The translations under genes and the position numbers were made by a program. A stretch of 64,000 nt of DNA from positions 4,774,001-4,838,000 of the forward strand of contig NZ_JACHDP010000001.1 in NCBI RefSeq assembly GCF_014201145.1, in the 5' to 3' direction. Numbering within the stretch: position 1 is the first letter of the stretch; each line of letters begins with the position of its first letter. The notes beneath the pieces are model-generated. The model was not told the origin of the DNA. It saw only the letters and a program-made list of their open reading frames with translations, and did not search any database. Shown here one piece after another: positions 16,617-24,527 of this stretch. This DNA is from Micromonospora parathelypteridis (GTDB taxonomy: Bacteria > Actinomycetota > Actinomycetes > Mycobacteriales > Micromonosporaceae).

Positions 16617-17546
16617 GTGCGGCTGACGGGGGTGTCCCGGGAGTCCGGCTCGACGGGACTTTCCGTGCAGACCACGCTGCCCAACCCGAGCACCCGGCCG
16701 GGCCTGCGCCTGCCGGGGCGGGTCACCCTCGCCGCCGGGCCGGAGGATGTGCTGGTTCGACACATCCGGCTCGGCCTCGTCACCACGGTCGAGCCGGATG
16801 ACCCGGCCGCCGCCCGGCGACTCGTGCAGTTCCACCAACTGCCGATCGCCGGCCGGTTCGTCGTACCGGCCGGTCGGCGTCGGGCGGTCGACTTCGCGTT
16901 GCCACTGCCGTGGGAGACCCCGCTGACCATTTTCGGCGGGGTGCCGCTGCTGAGCCTGCGGATGGGTCTGCGTACCGAGGTGTCCGTCGACCCCGATCTC
17001 GACCAGGGCGCCATGGTGCCGGTCTTCGTGCACCCGATCCCCACCCAGCAGCACGTGCTGGCGGCGCTGGGCACGCTGGGTTTCATGATTCGTCAGGCCG
17101 GGTTGCAGGAGGGCGGGTTGCCCGGGGTGGAGCACACCCTGCCACTGCACCAGCGCTGGGGGTACTGGGTGGGGCCGCTCTACGCCGGCCCGATCACCGA
17201 GCTGGAGGTGATCTTCGTGACCAACTCGGTTGGCATGGAGGCGATCCTCTGGATGGATCGTCGGCTGGCGCTCGCCGGGATCACCCACCAGAGCATCAGC
17301 CGGTTCCGGATCTGGCATGCGGACACGGATCGGCGGGACTGGGTCGCCACCGTGGACGGCTGGATACGCCAGGCGATCAACCGGCACGCGGCCGCTGCCG
17401 CGCACGCCGACTGGTCCGCGCAGATCGCGGGGTCCGCCCATGTCAGTCGCCACCCCGACGAGCCGGTCCAGCCCGGCTACGGCCTCGGCGGCACCGCCGG
17501 CAGCGCCGGCGTAGGTGGCGGCGGCTCCGGCGGCGACGGCACCTGA
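16617..17546 (+). CDS. Spo0M-like sporulation-control protein
   Basis: The 309-residue product resembles Spo0M, an arrestin-fold protein that affects sporulation and cell-cycle control in Bacillus and is widespread in actinobacteria. The beta-rich N-terminal domain has the pattern RPGLRLPGRVTLAAG, HIRLGLVTTVE, FALPLPWETPLT (about 27-105) and LRTEVSVDPDLDQG. The C-terminal half (VEHTLPLHQRWGYW, GPLYAGPITELEVIFVT) fits longer actinobacterial members. The last ~30 residues are a Gly-rich tail. The GTG start follows an AAGGGG site. It is a single gene convergent with the LysE gene, with a long inverted repeat between them. Confidence 0.8.
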   Translation: MRLTGVSRESGSTGLSVQTTLPNPSTRPGLRLPGRVTLAAGPEDVLVRHIRLGLVTTVEPDDPAAARRLVQFHQLPIAGRFVVPAGRRRAVDFALPLPWETPLTIFGGVPLLSLRMGLRTEVSVDPDLDQGAMVPVFVHPIPTQQHVLAALGTLGFMIRQAGLQEGGLPGVEHTLPLHQRWGYWVGPLYAGPITELEVIFVTNSVGMEAILWMDRRLALAGITHQSISRFRIWHADTDRRDWVATVDGWIRQAINRHAAAAAHADWSAQIAGSAHVSRHPDEPVQPGYGLGGTAGSAGVGGGGSGGDGT

Positions 17547-17572
17547 CCGACCCGCCCCGCGCCCCGCGCCCC

Positions 17573-17651
17573 GCGCGCGATCTTGCACTTTCTGCCCCGG
17601 CAATTCGCCCAAGCTGGGCATTTTGGCGACAGTAAGTGCAAGATCGCGCGC
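17573..17651. repeat. Long inverted repeat, family A copy 1
   Basis: Arms at 17573-17590 and 17634-17651 pair over 18 bp without mismatch (core GATCTTGCACTT) around a 43-nt loop. It lies between two convergent genes. The inverted repeat at 21008-21080 is a diverged copy in the opposite orientation: both the arms and the loop match (CTGCCCCG, GGGCAT and CGACA at equal places), so the two share ancestry and are not just similar hairpins. Confidence 0.8.
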
Positions 17652-17705
17652 AGCATGGGGGCGGGCGGGGCGGGCCAGCGCGGGGCGGTGCGGCGCGGCC
17701 GGGGG

Positions 17706-18377
17706 TTAGCCGGCGCTGGCTGTGGCCAGCTTGAGGCTGAAGGCCAGGAAGAGGGCGGCTACCGCCGTGGTGGCACCTGCGGCCAGTCGGCGGCGTCGGC
17801 GGAACTGCGTGGCCAGGAAGGTGCCCGCGAAGATCAACGCGGTCAGGTAGAGCGCGCTGGTCAGCTGGGCGATCAGTCCGAGCAGCAGGAACGACAACGC
17901 CGGCCAGGCGTAGCCGGGGTCGACGAACTGGATGAAGAACGAGATGAAGAAGAGGATCGCCTTCGGATTCAGCAGGCTGATCACCAGCGCCTTGCGGAAC
18001 GGGCTGCGCATCGCCGCCGGCTCCGCGGCGTCGATGAGCCGCGGCGTAGACGGGTCGTTGCGGTCGCGCCAGCGCCGCGCGGCGCCGAGCAGCATGGTCA
18101 CCCCGACATAACCGAGGTACGCGGCACCGGCGTACTTGATCACCAGGAACAACGGCGGGTACGCCTTGAGCAGCGACGCCACTCCGGCGGCGGAGAGGAA
18201 CATCAGCACCCCGTCGCCGACGAACACGCCACCGGCGGCCCGATAGCCGACCCTGACGCCCCGTTTGGCCGCGGTGGAGAGCACGAAGAGTGAGTTCGGC
18301 CCGGGCAGCAGGATGATGGCCACGGTGCCCAGCACGTACGTCCAGATGTCGGTGATTCCCAGCACGCCCGCCATCAT
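17706..18377 (-). CDS. LysE/RhtB family amino-acid exporter
   Basis: The 223-residue membrane protein has the LysE-family pattern: ILLPGPNSLFVLSTAAKRGVR near the N-terminus, GAAYLGYVGVTMLL in the third helix, and FRKALVISLLNPKAILFFISF in the middle, in segments typical of amino-acid or metabolite efflux. I start it at the ATG at 18377, which overlaps the stop of the upstream PPOX-GNAT gene (TGATG). A longer open frame exists but is inside that gene. The neighbours (PLP-related oxidase-acetyltransferase fusion, MocR regulator) suggest export of an amino acid or amine under MocR control. Confidence 0.87.
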   Translation of the reverse strand: MMAGVLGITDIWTYVLGTVAIILLPGPNSLFVLSTAAKRGVRVGYRAAGGVFVGDGVLMFLSAAGVASLLKAYPPLFLVIKYAGAAYLGYVGVTMLLGAARRWRDRNDPSTPRLIDAAEPAAMRSPFRKALVISLLNPKAILFFISFFIQFVDPGYAWPALSFLLLGLIAQLTSALYLTALIFAGTFLATQFRRRRRLAAGATTAVAALFLAFSLKLATASAG

Positions 18378-19618
18378 CACGCCACCGATGCGGTCCGACG
18401 AAGCATTTCTCGCAGCCTGACCTGTGCGTTCGGCCACTCATCGACGGTCATCGCGTACTGCACGGTGTCGCGCCAGGAGCCGTCCGGGCGCTGCCGGTGC
18501 ATCCGGAGCACCCCTTCCCGGGTCGCGCCGAGGCGTTCGATGGCGGCCTGGGAGCGAACGTTGCGGATGTCGGTGTGCCACACCACCCGGACCGCGCCCA
18601 GGTCGTCGAAGGCCCTGCTGAGCAGCAGCAGCTTCGCCTCGGTGTTGATCCCGGTGCGCCACCAGGGTCGGCCGAGGAAGGTGTGCCCGATCGCCACCGA
18701 CCGTCGCTGCGGGTCGATGTCGTAGTAGGACGTGCTGCCGACCACCGCCCCGGTCGCGGCGCACCGCTGCACCCAGGCCACCCGTTCGCCACGGTGCTGG
18801 GCGGCCAGGGCGGTGCCGATGACCTCGGCGGTCCCGGCGGGGGCGGTGGGCAGCGCGTCGCTGAGGTGCCGCCACACCTCCGCGTCCGCCGTGGCGGCGT
18901 GCAGCTCGTCGGCGTGCGCCAACTCCAACGGTTCCAGCCGGACCTGCGCGCCGTGCAGCGACACCGGTTCGTGCCAGGGAGTGCGGGCCGTTCGCAGGAA
19001 CGCGGGCAGCGGTGCGGTGACCCCGGCGTCCGGCTCGGGTGCCCCGGCGGTCAGCCGCAGCGGCAGCACGCCGGCCCAGTGCGGCAGGTGCAGGTCGGCC
19101 TCGTCCTCGCGGACCCCGCCGGTGCGGGCACGGACCGACACCTCGTGCAGTGGCAGCGCCAGCACGGCGGTCTCGGCCAGCTCGCGTCGGCTGGGTGGGC
19201 GGGTGTCCGTGCTGCGTCCCGCGCCGACCTTCTCGACCAGCGCGGTGAGCATGGCGATCTTCTCCTGCTCGTCGGTGACCAGTCGGGCGGTGCCGAGCGC
19301 GACGACGGAGCGGTAGTTGGCGCTGTGGTGGAACTGGGAGCGGGCGTAGACCAGCCCGTCGAGCAGGGTCACCGCGACGCAGACCGGCAGCCCGTCGCCC
19401 CGGGCCGCGAGCAGCGGACGGCTGCCGGTGGAGCCGTGCAGGTAGAGCGTGTCGCCGATGCGGACGTGCAGGGTGGGCAGCACCCGTGGCTGGCCGTCGA
19501 CGGTGAAGCTGAGCGCACAGTCGTACGCCTCGTCGAGCACCGCGTGGGCGGCGGCCCGGTCGTAGCTCATCTTGTCGCGCGACCGGTTCGGTGTGGTCCG
19601 GGCGGTGGGTGGGTACAT
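18377..19618 (-). CDS. PPOX (FMN split-barrel) - GNAT acetyltransferase fusion
   Basis: The 413-residue protein joins two enzyme folds. Residues about 15-175 match the pyridoxamine-5'-phosphate-oxidase-like FMN-binding split barrel (YDRAAAHAVLDEAYDCALSF, LYLHGSTGSRPL, HHSANYRSVVALGTARLV). Residues about 220-400 are a GNAT acetyltransferase of the RimJ/RimL type (RLEPLELAHADEL, GSTSYYDIDPQRRSVAIGHTFLGRPWWRTG in parts, NVRSQAAIERLGATREGVLR). The ATG at 19618 has an AAAGGGG site five bases away, which supports this start. It overlaps the LysE gene and diverges from the MocR gene. The joint substrate is not known. Confidence 0.85.
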   Translation of the reverse strand: MYPPTARTTPNRSRDKMSYDRAAAHAVLDEAYDCALSFTVDGQPRVLPTLHVRIGDTLYLHGSTGSRPLLAARGDGLPVCVAVTLLDGLVYARSQFHHSANYRSVVALGTARLVTDEQEKIAMLTALVEKVGAGRSTDTRPPSRRELAETAVLALPLHEVSVRARTGGVREDEADLHLPHWAGVLPLRLTAGAPEPDAGVTAPLPAFLRTARTPWHEPVSLHGAQVRLEPLELAHADELHAATADAEVWRHLSDALPTAPAGTAEVIGTALAAQHRGERVAWVQRCAATGAVVGSTSYYDIDPQRRSVAIGHTFLGRPWWRTGINTEAKLLLLSRAFDDLGAVRVVWHTDIRNVRSQAAIERLGATREGVLRMHRQRPDGSWRDTVQYAMTVDEWPNAQVRLREMLRRTASVA

Positions 19619-19628
19619 GCTCGCCCCT

Positions 19629-19642
19629 TTGTTCTAGTACAA
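19629..19642. promoter_or_regulatory. Palindrome over the divergent MocR / PPOX-GNAT promoters
   Basis: TTGTTCTAGTACAA is a 14-nt near-perfect palindrome (12 of 14 positions symmetric) in the 34-nt gap between the two divergent starts. It overlaps TACAAT (19638-19643), the likely -10 of the MocR gene, and ends 10 nt before the ribosome-site side of the other gene. This is a good candidate for the MocR operator, acting on both sides. Confidence 0.55.
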
Positions 19643-19652
19643 TCTCTTGTTT

Positions 19653-20993
19653 GTGTCAGCACGCTATCAGTTCACCGGTACGACGGCCGTCGAGATTTCG
19701 GCCAGCATCGAGTCGGGCATCCGTACGGGCGCACTGTCGCCAGGGGCCGCCCTGCCGCCCGTGCGGGCACTCGCCGCCGAGCTGGGCGTCAGCCCCGCCA
19801 CCGTGGCCCGCGCCTATCAGGAGCTGCGTCAGCGCGGCCTGCTCGCCACGGCCGGCCGGCACGGCACCCGGGTACGCCCCCGCCCTCCGGTCGCCGCTCG
19901 CCGCTCCGCGCTGCGTCCCCCACCGTTGCCCGGTGCCCGAGACCTGTCCCGGGGTGAGCCCGATCGTCGACTGCTCCCCCCGCTCGGCCCGCACCTGGCG
20001 GCGCTCGCCGCCGAGACCGGCCCGTCGATCGGCTACTCCGACGCCGGGGTGCTGCCCGAGTTGGCCGAGGTGGCCCGCGCCCGGCTGAGCGCTGACGGCG
20101 TACCGGCGGGGGAGCTCACCCTCACCGGCGGCGCGCTGGACGGCATCGAGCGGCTGCTCGGCGCACACCTGCGCCCCGGAGACGCGGTGGCGGTGGAGGA
20201 CCCGGGCTGGGCCAACCTGCTCGACCTGGTCGCCGCGCTGGGGCTGCGCCCGATCGGCGTACCGCTCGACGACGAGGGGCCGCTGGTCGCCGGGGTGGCC
20301 GCCGCGCTCGACGCCGGAGCACGGGCGCTGGTGGTCACCAGCCGGGCGCAGAACCCGACCGGCGCCGCCGTCTCGGCCGCCCGCGCCGAGGCGCTGCGGG
20401 CGCTGCTCGCCGGCCGGCGGGACCTGCTGTTGATCGAGGACGACCACGCCGCGGAGCTGGCCCGCGTACCCCTGCACCCGCTGGCTGGGGCGACCGGGAG
20501 CTGGGCCTTCGTCCGCTCGGTGAGCAAGCCCTTCGGCCCGGACCTGCGGATGGCGGTGCTGGTCGGCGACGAGACCACGGTGGCCCGGGTGACCGGCCGT
20601 ACGCGGGTCGGCGCCGGTTGGGTCTCCACCGTGCTGCAGCGGCTGGTCCTCGCCCTCTGGCAGGACCCGACGGTCACCGAGTTGGTGCAGCGGGCGGCGC
20701 AGAGCTACGAGCAGCGGCGCAACGGGCTGCTGACCGCGCTGGCCGAGCACGGCCTGACCGCTCACGGCCGCAGCGGCATCAACATCTGGCTGCCGGTCGC
20801 GGACGAGACCAGCACGGTCACCGCGCTGCGCGATGCCGGCTGGGCGGTGGCCCCCGGCGCCCTCTACCGGATCGCCGCGCCACCAGCCCTCCGCATCACC
20901 GTCAGCCCCCTGGGCGCAGAGGATCTAGCCCCCCTCGCGGCAGCGCTGGCCCAGGCCGAAAACCCCACCCCACCCCGAGGCTTCCCCACCTAA
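19653..20993 (+). CDS. MocR-type GntR/aminotransferase-like transcription regulator
   Basis: The 446-residue protein has a GntR winged helix at the N-terminus (about 20-80; LPPVRALAAELGVSPATVAR, then AYQELRQRGLL) and a fold-type I aminotransferase domain. The latter shows EDPGWANLLDLV, SRAQNPTGAAVS, the Asp of IEDDHAAEL, and the PLP-binding Lys292 in SVSKPFG. Such proteins sense PLP or an aldehyde/amine adduct and do not usually transaminate. The GTG start lies ten bases after a TACAAT box, so the mRNA may be nearly leaderless. It probably controls the divergent PPOX-GNAT and LysE genes and itself. PdxR is possible, but no pdxS/pdxT is near. Confidence 0.87.
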   Translation: MSARYQFTGTTAVEISASIESGIRTGALSPGAALPPVRALAAELGVSPATVARAYQELRQRGLLATAGRHGTRVRPRPPVAARRSALRPPPLPGARDLSRGEPDRRLLPPLGPHLAALAAETGPSIGYSDAGVLPELAEVARARLSADGVPAGELTLTGGALDGIERLLGAHLRPGDAVAVEDPGWANLLDLVAALGLRPIGVPLDDEGPLVAGVAAALDAGARALVVTSRAQNPTGAAVSAARAEALRALLAGRRDLLLIEDDHAAELARVPLHPLAGATGSWAFVRSVSKPFGPDLRMAVLVGDETTVARVTGRTRVGAGWVSTVLQRLVLALWQDPTVTELVQRAAQSYEQRRNGLLTALAEHGLTAHGRSGINIWLPVADETSTVTALRDAGWAVAPGALYRIAAPPALRITVSPLGAEDLAPLAAALAQAENPTPPRGFPT

Positions 20994-21007
20994 CCCCCAA
21001 CCCCACC

Positions 21008-21080
21008 CGCGATCTTGCACTTTGTGTCGTTGATATGCCCGCTATGGCCGATAAGTCGGGGCAGAAAGTGCAAGATCGCG
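21008..21080. repeat. Long inverted repeat, family A copy 2
   Basis: Arms at 21008-21023 and 21065-21080 form a perfect 16-bp stem (CGCGATCTTGCACTTT) around a 41-nt loop, 14 nt after the MocR stop. The reverse complement aligns with the copy at 17573 along its whole length, with scattered changes in the loop. Confidence 0.8.
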
Positions 21081-21128
21081 AGGATTCGGGGCGGACGCGA
21101 TGGGTATGCGGGCGCCGGAGGTGGGGTC

Positions 21129-21248
21129 ATGGCTTCAGGTGGTTCGCGCAAGGGTGTCTGGATCGCGGTGGCGGTGGCGGTGATCATCATCATCATCGTG
21201 CTGATCGCGATCGCGTCCGGTGGGGACGGCGGCGGTAACGGGTACTGA
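21129..21248 (+). CDS. Small single-span membrane protein (39 aa)
   Basis: An ATG at 21129 with a GGAGGTGGGG site just upstream opens a 39-residue protein. A short basic N-terminus (MASGGSRKG) precedes one strongly hydrophobic helix rich in Ile/Val (about 10-29) and a Gly-rich tail. By the positive-inside rule the N-terminus would be cytoplasmic. The good ribosome site and the clear membrane helix support a real gene. Its function is unknown, and no neighbour gives a hint. Confidence 0.55.
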   Translation: MASGGSRKGVWIAVAVAVIIIIIVLIAIASGGDGGGNGY

Positions 21249-21307
21249 CGCGGGGCAGCGTTCGGCACCGCGCCGGGGCGTACCCGGCACTGAGCATCGA
21301 ACAGGTA

Positions 21308-21313
21308 TATAAC
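21308..21313 (+). promoter_or_regulatory. -10 box for the udgX gene
   Basis: TATAAC lies 7 nt before the ATG at 21321, so transcription would begin at or next to the start codon and the mRNA would be leaderless; there is no ribosome site. No good -35 is visible. Confidence 0.5.
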
Positions 21314-21320
21314 AGTCGGT

Positions 21321-22025
21321 ATGGCCGAGCAGACCGGGAGCGCCGTAGGCGCCCAGCGGTTCATCCCGTCCGACGCCGACACCATCGACGACCTGCGCAC
21401 CGCGGCCGGCGGCTGTCGGGGCTGTGAGCTGTACCGGGACGCCTCGCAGACGGTCTTCGGCAGGGGCGACGAGAGTGCCCGGGTGGTGCTGGTCGGCGAG
21501 CAGCCCGGCGACATGGAAGATCAAAAAGGGCTGCCCTTCGTCGGCCCCGCCGGAAGGCTGCTGCGCCGCGCGGTCGATGACGCGGGGCTGGACCCGGCCG
21601 AGCTCTACCTCACGAACGCCGTCAAGCACTTCCGCTTCGAGCTGCGCGGCAGGCGACGCATCCACCAGACCCCGGACCAGGTGCACATCACCGCCTGCCG
21701 ACCCTGGTTGGTCGCCGAGTTCGCCCGGCTGCGTCCGGAGATCGTGGTGGTGCTCGGCGCGACTGCCGCCAAGGCGCTGCTCGGCCCGTCCTTCCGGGTC
21801 ACCCGGCAACGCGGCGAACTGCTGCTCTGGCCGGAGGCGGCCCAGCACCCGGAGGACTTCCGGCGGGTGCCGGTGGACGACTCCGGGCAGCGGGCCGATG
21901 CGCCGACGGCTCGGCTGCTGGCCACCATCCATCCGTCCGCGGTGCTGCGCGCCGACGACCAGGACAAGGCGTACGAGGGGCTGGTCACCGACCTCGCCGT
22001 CGTCACCCGCGCCCTACGCGACTGA
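21321..22025 (+). CDS. UdgX-type uracil-DNA glycosylase/uracil-binding protein
   Basis: The 234-residue protein belongs to the UDG superfamily and shows the marks of UdgX. These are motif A GEQPGDMEDQKG (59-70), the iron-sulfur Cys residues (GCRGC at 31-35 plus ITACRPW), motif B HPSAVLR near the C-terminus, and the UdgX-specific insertion RRRIHQ (111-116). In M. smegmatis UdgX the His of that loop bonds covalently to the sugar after uracil release, so the enzyme stays attached to DNA; here this is His115. Pathway: uracil repair or tolerance. It is a single gene with a likely leaderless message. Confidence 0.87.
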   Translation: MAEQTGSAVGAQRFIPSDADTIDDLRTAAGGCRGCELYRDASQTVFGRGDESARVVLVGEQPGDMEDQKGLPFVGPAGRLLRRAVDDAGLDPAELYLTNAVKHFRFELRGRRRIHQTPDQVHITACRPWLVAEFARLRPEIVVVLGATAAKALLGPSFRVTRQRGELLLWPEAAQHPEDFRRVPVDDSGQRADAPTARLLATIHPSAVLRADDQDKAYEGLVTDLAVVTRALRD

Positions 22026-22096
22026 CGTCAGGATCTGTCCAGGATCGACGGTCCGCCGGGGATTTCGCAGTGGTCGCCGCTGGGTAACGAGGATCG

Positions 22097-22666
22097 ATGG
22101 ACGTGAACAGCGAAGCGCGGCGGGCCGGGGAGTCCGCCGAGGCCACCGGGCGTCGGGGATGGAAGCGATTCGTCGAGCGGGCGACCGGGCTGCAGATAAT
22201 GGCCGTCTACTGGGTGCCGATGACGCTGCTGATCGGGCTGCCGGTGCGCTGGCTCTTCGACCGGCAGGAGTCCCTTGTCGAGGCCGTGCTGAACGCCGCC
22301 CTGAGCGTCGTCTGGATCGGCCCCTCGGTCTACCTGGGCCAGCGGGTCGTGGGTGACGTGCGGCGGGATCCCGACGGGTATGCACTACGCACCGGCACCG
22401 TGCCCGAGGACGACGCGGCACGGGCCGACCTGCCCGCGTACCTGGCAGGACAGCGGCGGGCCACCTGGGCGGCACTGCTGTTCATCATGGGCGTGTCCCT
22501 CGGTCTGGTCCTGCTCGCTCTGCTCGGCGCCGACAACGAGGGCTTCGCGGTGATCTTCAGTGCCGTCGCCGTGGTCAGCGTGGCCGTCGCCGCGTTCACC
22601 CTGACCCGGATCCGCCGGTTGACGCACCTGCTCGCCGCGCCCAACCCACCGGGACCGCGTGAGTGA
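22097..22666 (+). CDS. Conserved hypothetical membrane protein (189 aa)
   Basis: The ATG at 22097 follows a GAGG site. The product has a polar N-terminus of about 30 residues and four likely membrane helices in two pairs (about 35-55, 65-85, 125-145 and 150-170), separated by a charged loop (VVGDVRRDPDGYALR). I recognise no named domain. It stands alone between udgX and an MFS gene on the same strand, with about 70-100 nt on each side. Confidence 0.65.
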   Translation: MDVNSEARRAGESAEATGRRGWKRFVERATGLQIMAVYWVPMTLLIGLPVRWLFDRQESLVEAVLNAALSVVWIGPSVYLGQRVVGDVRRDPDGYALRTGTVPEDDAARADLPAYLAGQRRATWAALLFIMGVSLGLVLLALLGADNEGFAVIFSAVAVVSVAVAAFTLTRIRRLTHLLAAPNPPGPRE

Positions 22667-22766
22667 ACGACGTCCGGAGGTGCCTGCCCTACCGGGGTGA
22701 AACCCACTGCCGCTGGTCGGCGTGAGTGCGCGAGGATGGGTCACCCCCCCGTCGTGAGGAGCGCCG

Positions 22767-24137
22767 ATGGCCACCGACCTGACCGCGCCGCGCACCACCG
22801 CCCGACCCGACGTCGCGTCGATCCAGCGCCGCACCCTGCGGCTGCTCTTCACCACCCAGATCATCGGCGGCATCGGCGTGACCATCGGCCTCTCCGTCGG
22901 AGCGCTGCTCGCCGCACGGGTCGCCGGCACCGCGATGGCCGGCGTGGCACAGAGCGCCGGGGTGGTCGGCGCGGCGCTGCTCGCCGTCCCGGTCACCCGG
23001 ATCATGGCGCGGAACGGCCGGCGACCGGGCCTGGTGGTGGCGTACGCGGTCGGTGCCGTCGGCGGCGTGCTCGTGGTGCTGGCCGCGGCCACCCGCTGGG
23101 TGCCACTGCTCTTCCTCGGCATGCTCCTCTTCGGCGGGGGCACCGCCGCGAACCTGCAGGCCCGCTACACGGCTGTGGATCTCGCCGAGCCGGCCCGCCG
23201 GGGGCGGCAGCTCTCCCTGATCGTCTGGGCCACCACCATCGGTGCGGTGGCCGCCCCGAACTTCGCCGCGCTGGCGGACCGGGTCACCACCGGCTGGGGG
23301 CTGCCCGCGCTGGCCGGCCCGTTCGCGTTCAGCTCGGTCGCGTTCGCGCTGGCTGCCGTCGTACTCCTCGGGTTGCTCCGGCCCGACCCGCTGCTCACCG
23401 CGCGGCGGCTCGCGGCGGCCAACGCGCCGGCTGTCGACCGGCCGCTTGCCGCCGACGCGCCGGCGGACGGCGGCCCGGCCGGCGGTGCGCCCGCCGCCGC
23501 GCCGGTCGGGGTGGGCGCGCCGCGCGGCGCCGGGATGCGTGCGGCCTGGTCGGTGGTACGCGGGCTGCCCGCTGCCCGGCTCGGCATCGCCGCCGTGGCG
23601 GTGGGCCACCTGGTGATGGTGGCGGTGATGGCGATGACCCCGGTCCGGCTCGGTGAGTCGCACGCCGACGCCGACGTGTTGCGGCTGGTCGGCATCGTGC
23701 TGAGTCTGCACATCGCCGGCATGTACGCGTTCTCCCCGGTGGTCGGCTGGCTCACCGACCGGCTCGGCCGGCGGGCGGTGATCCTCGGTGGGGTCGGGCT
23801 GCTGCTGGCCGCCTGCGCGGTGGCCGGCACCGCCGGGCACCACACACCCCGGCTCTCGGTGGGTCTGGTCCTGCTCGGGCTGGGCTGGTCGGGGACGATG
23901 GTGGCCGGCTCGACGCTGCTGTCCGAGTCGGTGCCGGCGGGTGTGCGGCCGAGCGTCCAGGGGTTGTCCGATCTGATCATGGGCCTGGCCGGGGCCGGTG
24001 CCGCCGTGGTCAGCGGGTTTGTCATGCAGTTCGCCGGTTATCCCGTGCTCACCCTGCTCGCGGCGGTCGCGGTGGTGCCCCTGGTGGCGCTAGCGTTGCG
24101 CCCGGTGCCGACCGGGGCACCGGACGAGGAGGGCTGA
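22767..24137 (+). CDS. MFS transporter
   Basis: The 456-residue protein has about twelve membrane helices in two halves with a long Ala/Pro-rich central loop (about 215-250). The cytoplasmic loop between helices 8 and 9 has the MFS motif DRLGRRAVILGG. A related motif in the first half (MARNGRRPGLVVAY) marks the repeat. A GAGGAG site precedes the ATG. Substrate unknown; the form fits a drug or metabolite exporter. The stop is 5 nt from the DUF3046 gene, so it may be transcribed with it. Confidence 0.87.
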   Translation: MATDLTAPRTTARPDVASIQRRTLRLLFTTQIIGGIGVTIGLSVGALLAARVAGTAMAGVAQSAGVVGAALLAVPVTRIMARNGRRPGLVVAYAVGAVGGVLVVLAAATRWVPLLFLGMLLFGGGTAANLQARYTAVDLAEPARRGRQLSLIVWATTIGAVAAPNFAALADRVTTGWGLPALAGPFAFSSVAFALAAVVLLGLLRPDPLLTARRLAAANAPAVDRPLAADAPADGGPAGGAPAAAPVGVGAPRGAGMRAAWSVVRGLPAARLGIAAVAVGHLVMVAVMAMTPVRLGESHADADVLRLVGIVLSLHIAGMYAFSPVVGWLTDRLGRRAVILGGVGLLLAACAVAGTAGHHTPRLSVGLVLLGLGWSGTMVAGSTLLSESVPAGVRPSVQGLSDLIMGLAGAGAAVVSGFVMQFAGYPVLTLLAAVAVVPLVALALRPVPTGAPDEEG

Positions 24138-24142
24138 TCACC

Positions 24143-24343
24143 GTGCGGCTGACCGACTTCTGGACGCGCCTGGACGAGGCGTTCGGGCCCGGCTACGCGG
24201 CCAGCATCGCCCGCGACCAGGTGCTGTCGCAGCTCGGCGGACGGACCATCGAGCAGGCACTGGCGTCGGGGGAGCAGACGCATGTCGTGTGGAGGGCGGT
24301 CTGTGCCGCGTACCCCGATCGAGTGCCCGCTCGACTACGCTGA
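24143..24343 (+). CDS. DUF3046 protein
   Basis: This 66-residue protein matches DUF3046, a small actinobacterial family nearly always found just upstream of recA (RLTDFWTRLDEAFGPGYA, then LGGRTIEQALASG, with a conserved WRAVC). The GTG start follows GAGGAGGG at a slightly long distance. Function is unknown; its conserved place suggests a link with recA. Confidence 0.85.
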   Translation: MRLTDFWTRLDEAFGPGYAASIARDQVLSQLGGRTIEQALASGEQTHVVWRAVCAAYPDRVPARLR

Positions 24344-24380
24344 GCAGCCTTTTCGCCGCTTCCGCGTGTCGCTTGTCGAG

Positions 24381-24396
24381 TCGTACACCTGTTCGG
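24381..24396 (+). promoter_or_regulatory. SOS box (LexA operator) of recA
   Basis: TCGTACACCTGTTCGG matches 10 of the 12 fixed positions of the actinobacterial SOS box TCGAAC-N4-GTTCGA. A weak -10-like word (TATTGT) follows at about 24398. This places recA under LexA control, as in related genera; lexA itself lies at 58.1-58.9 kb. Confidence 0.7.
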
Positions 24397-24527
24397 CTAT
24401 TGTCCACAGCGGGGTGCTCGTCCACAGCTCGCGGCCCGTCGGCTGGTTTTCTGTCGGACCCAGCGCCTAGCGTGTCCGCGTGACGCGAAGCTCAGCAAAG
24501 ACGCCGGCGAAGGCAGGGGTGGCAACC

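Noticed and set aside
21294..21299. TCGAAC half-site upstream of udgX as a LexA box
   Set aside because: The right half of the palindrome is missing, so an SOS box cannot be supported.
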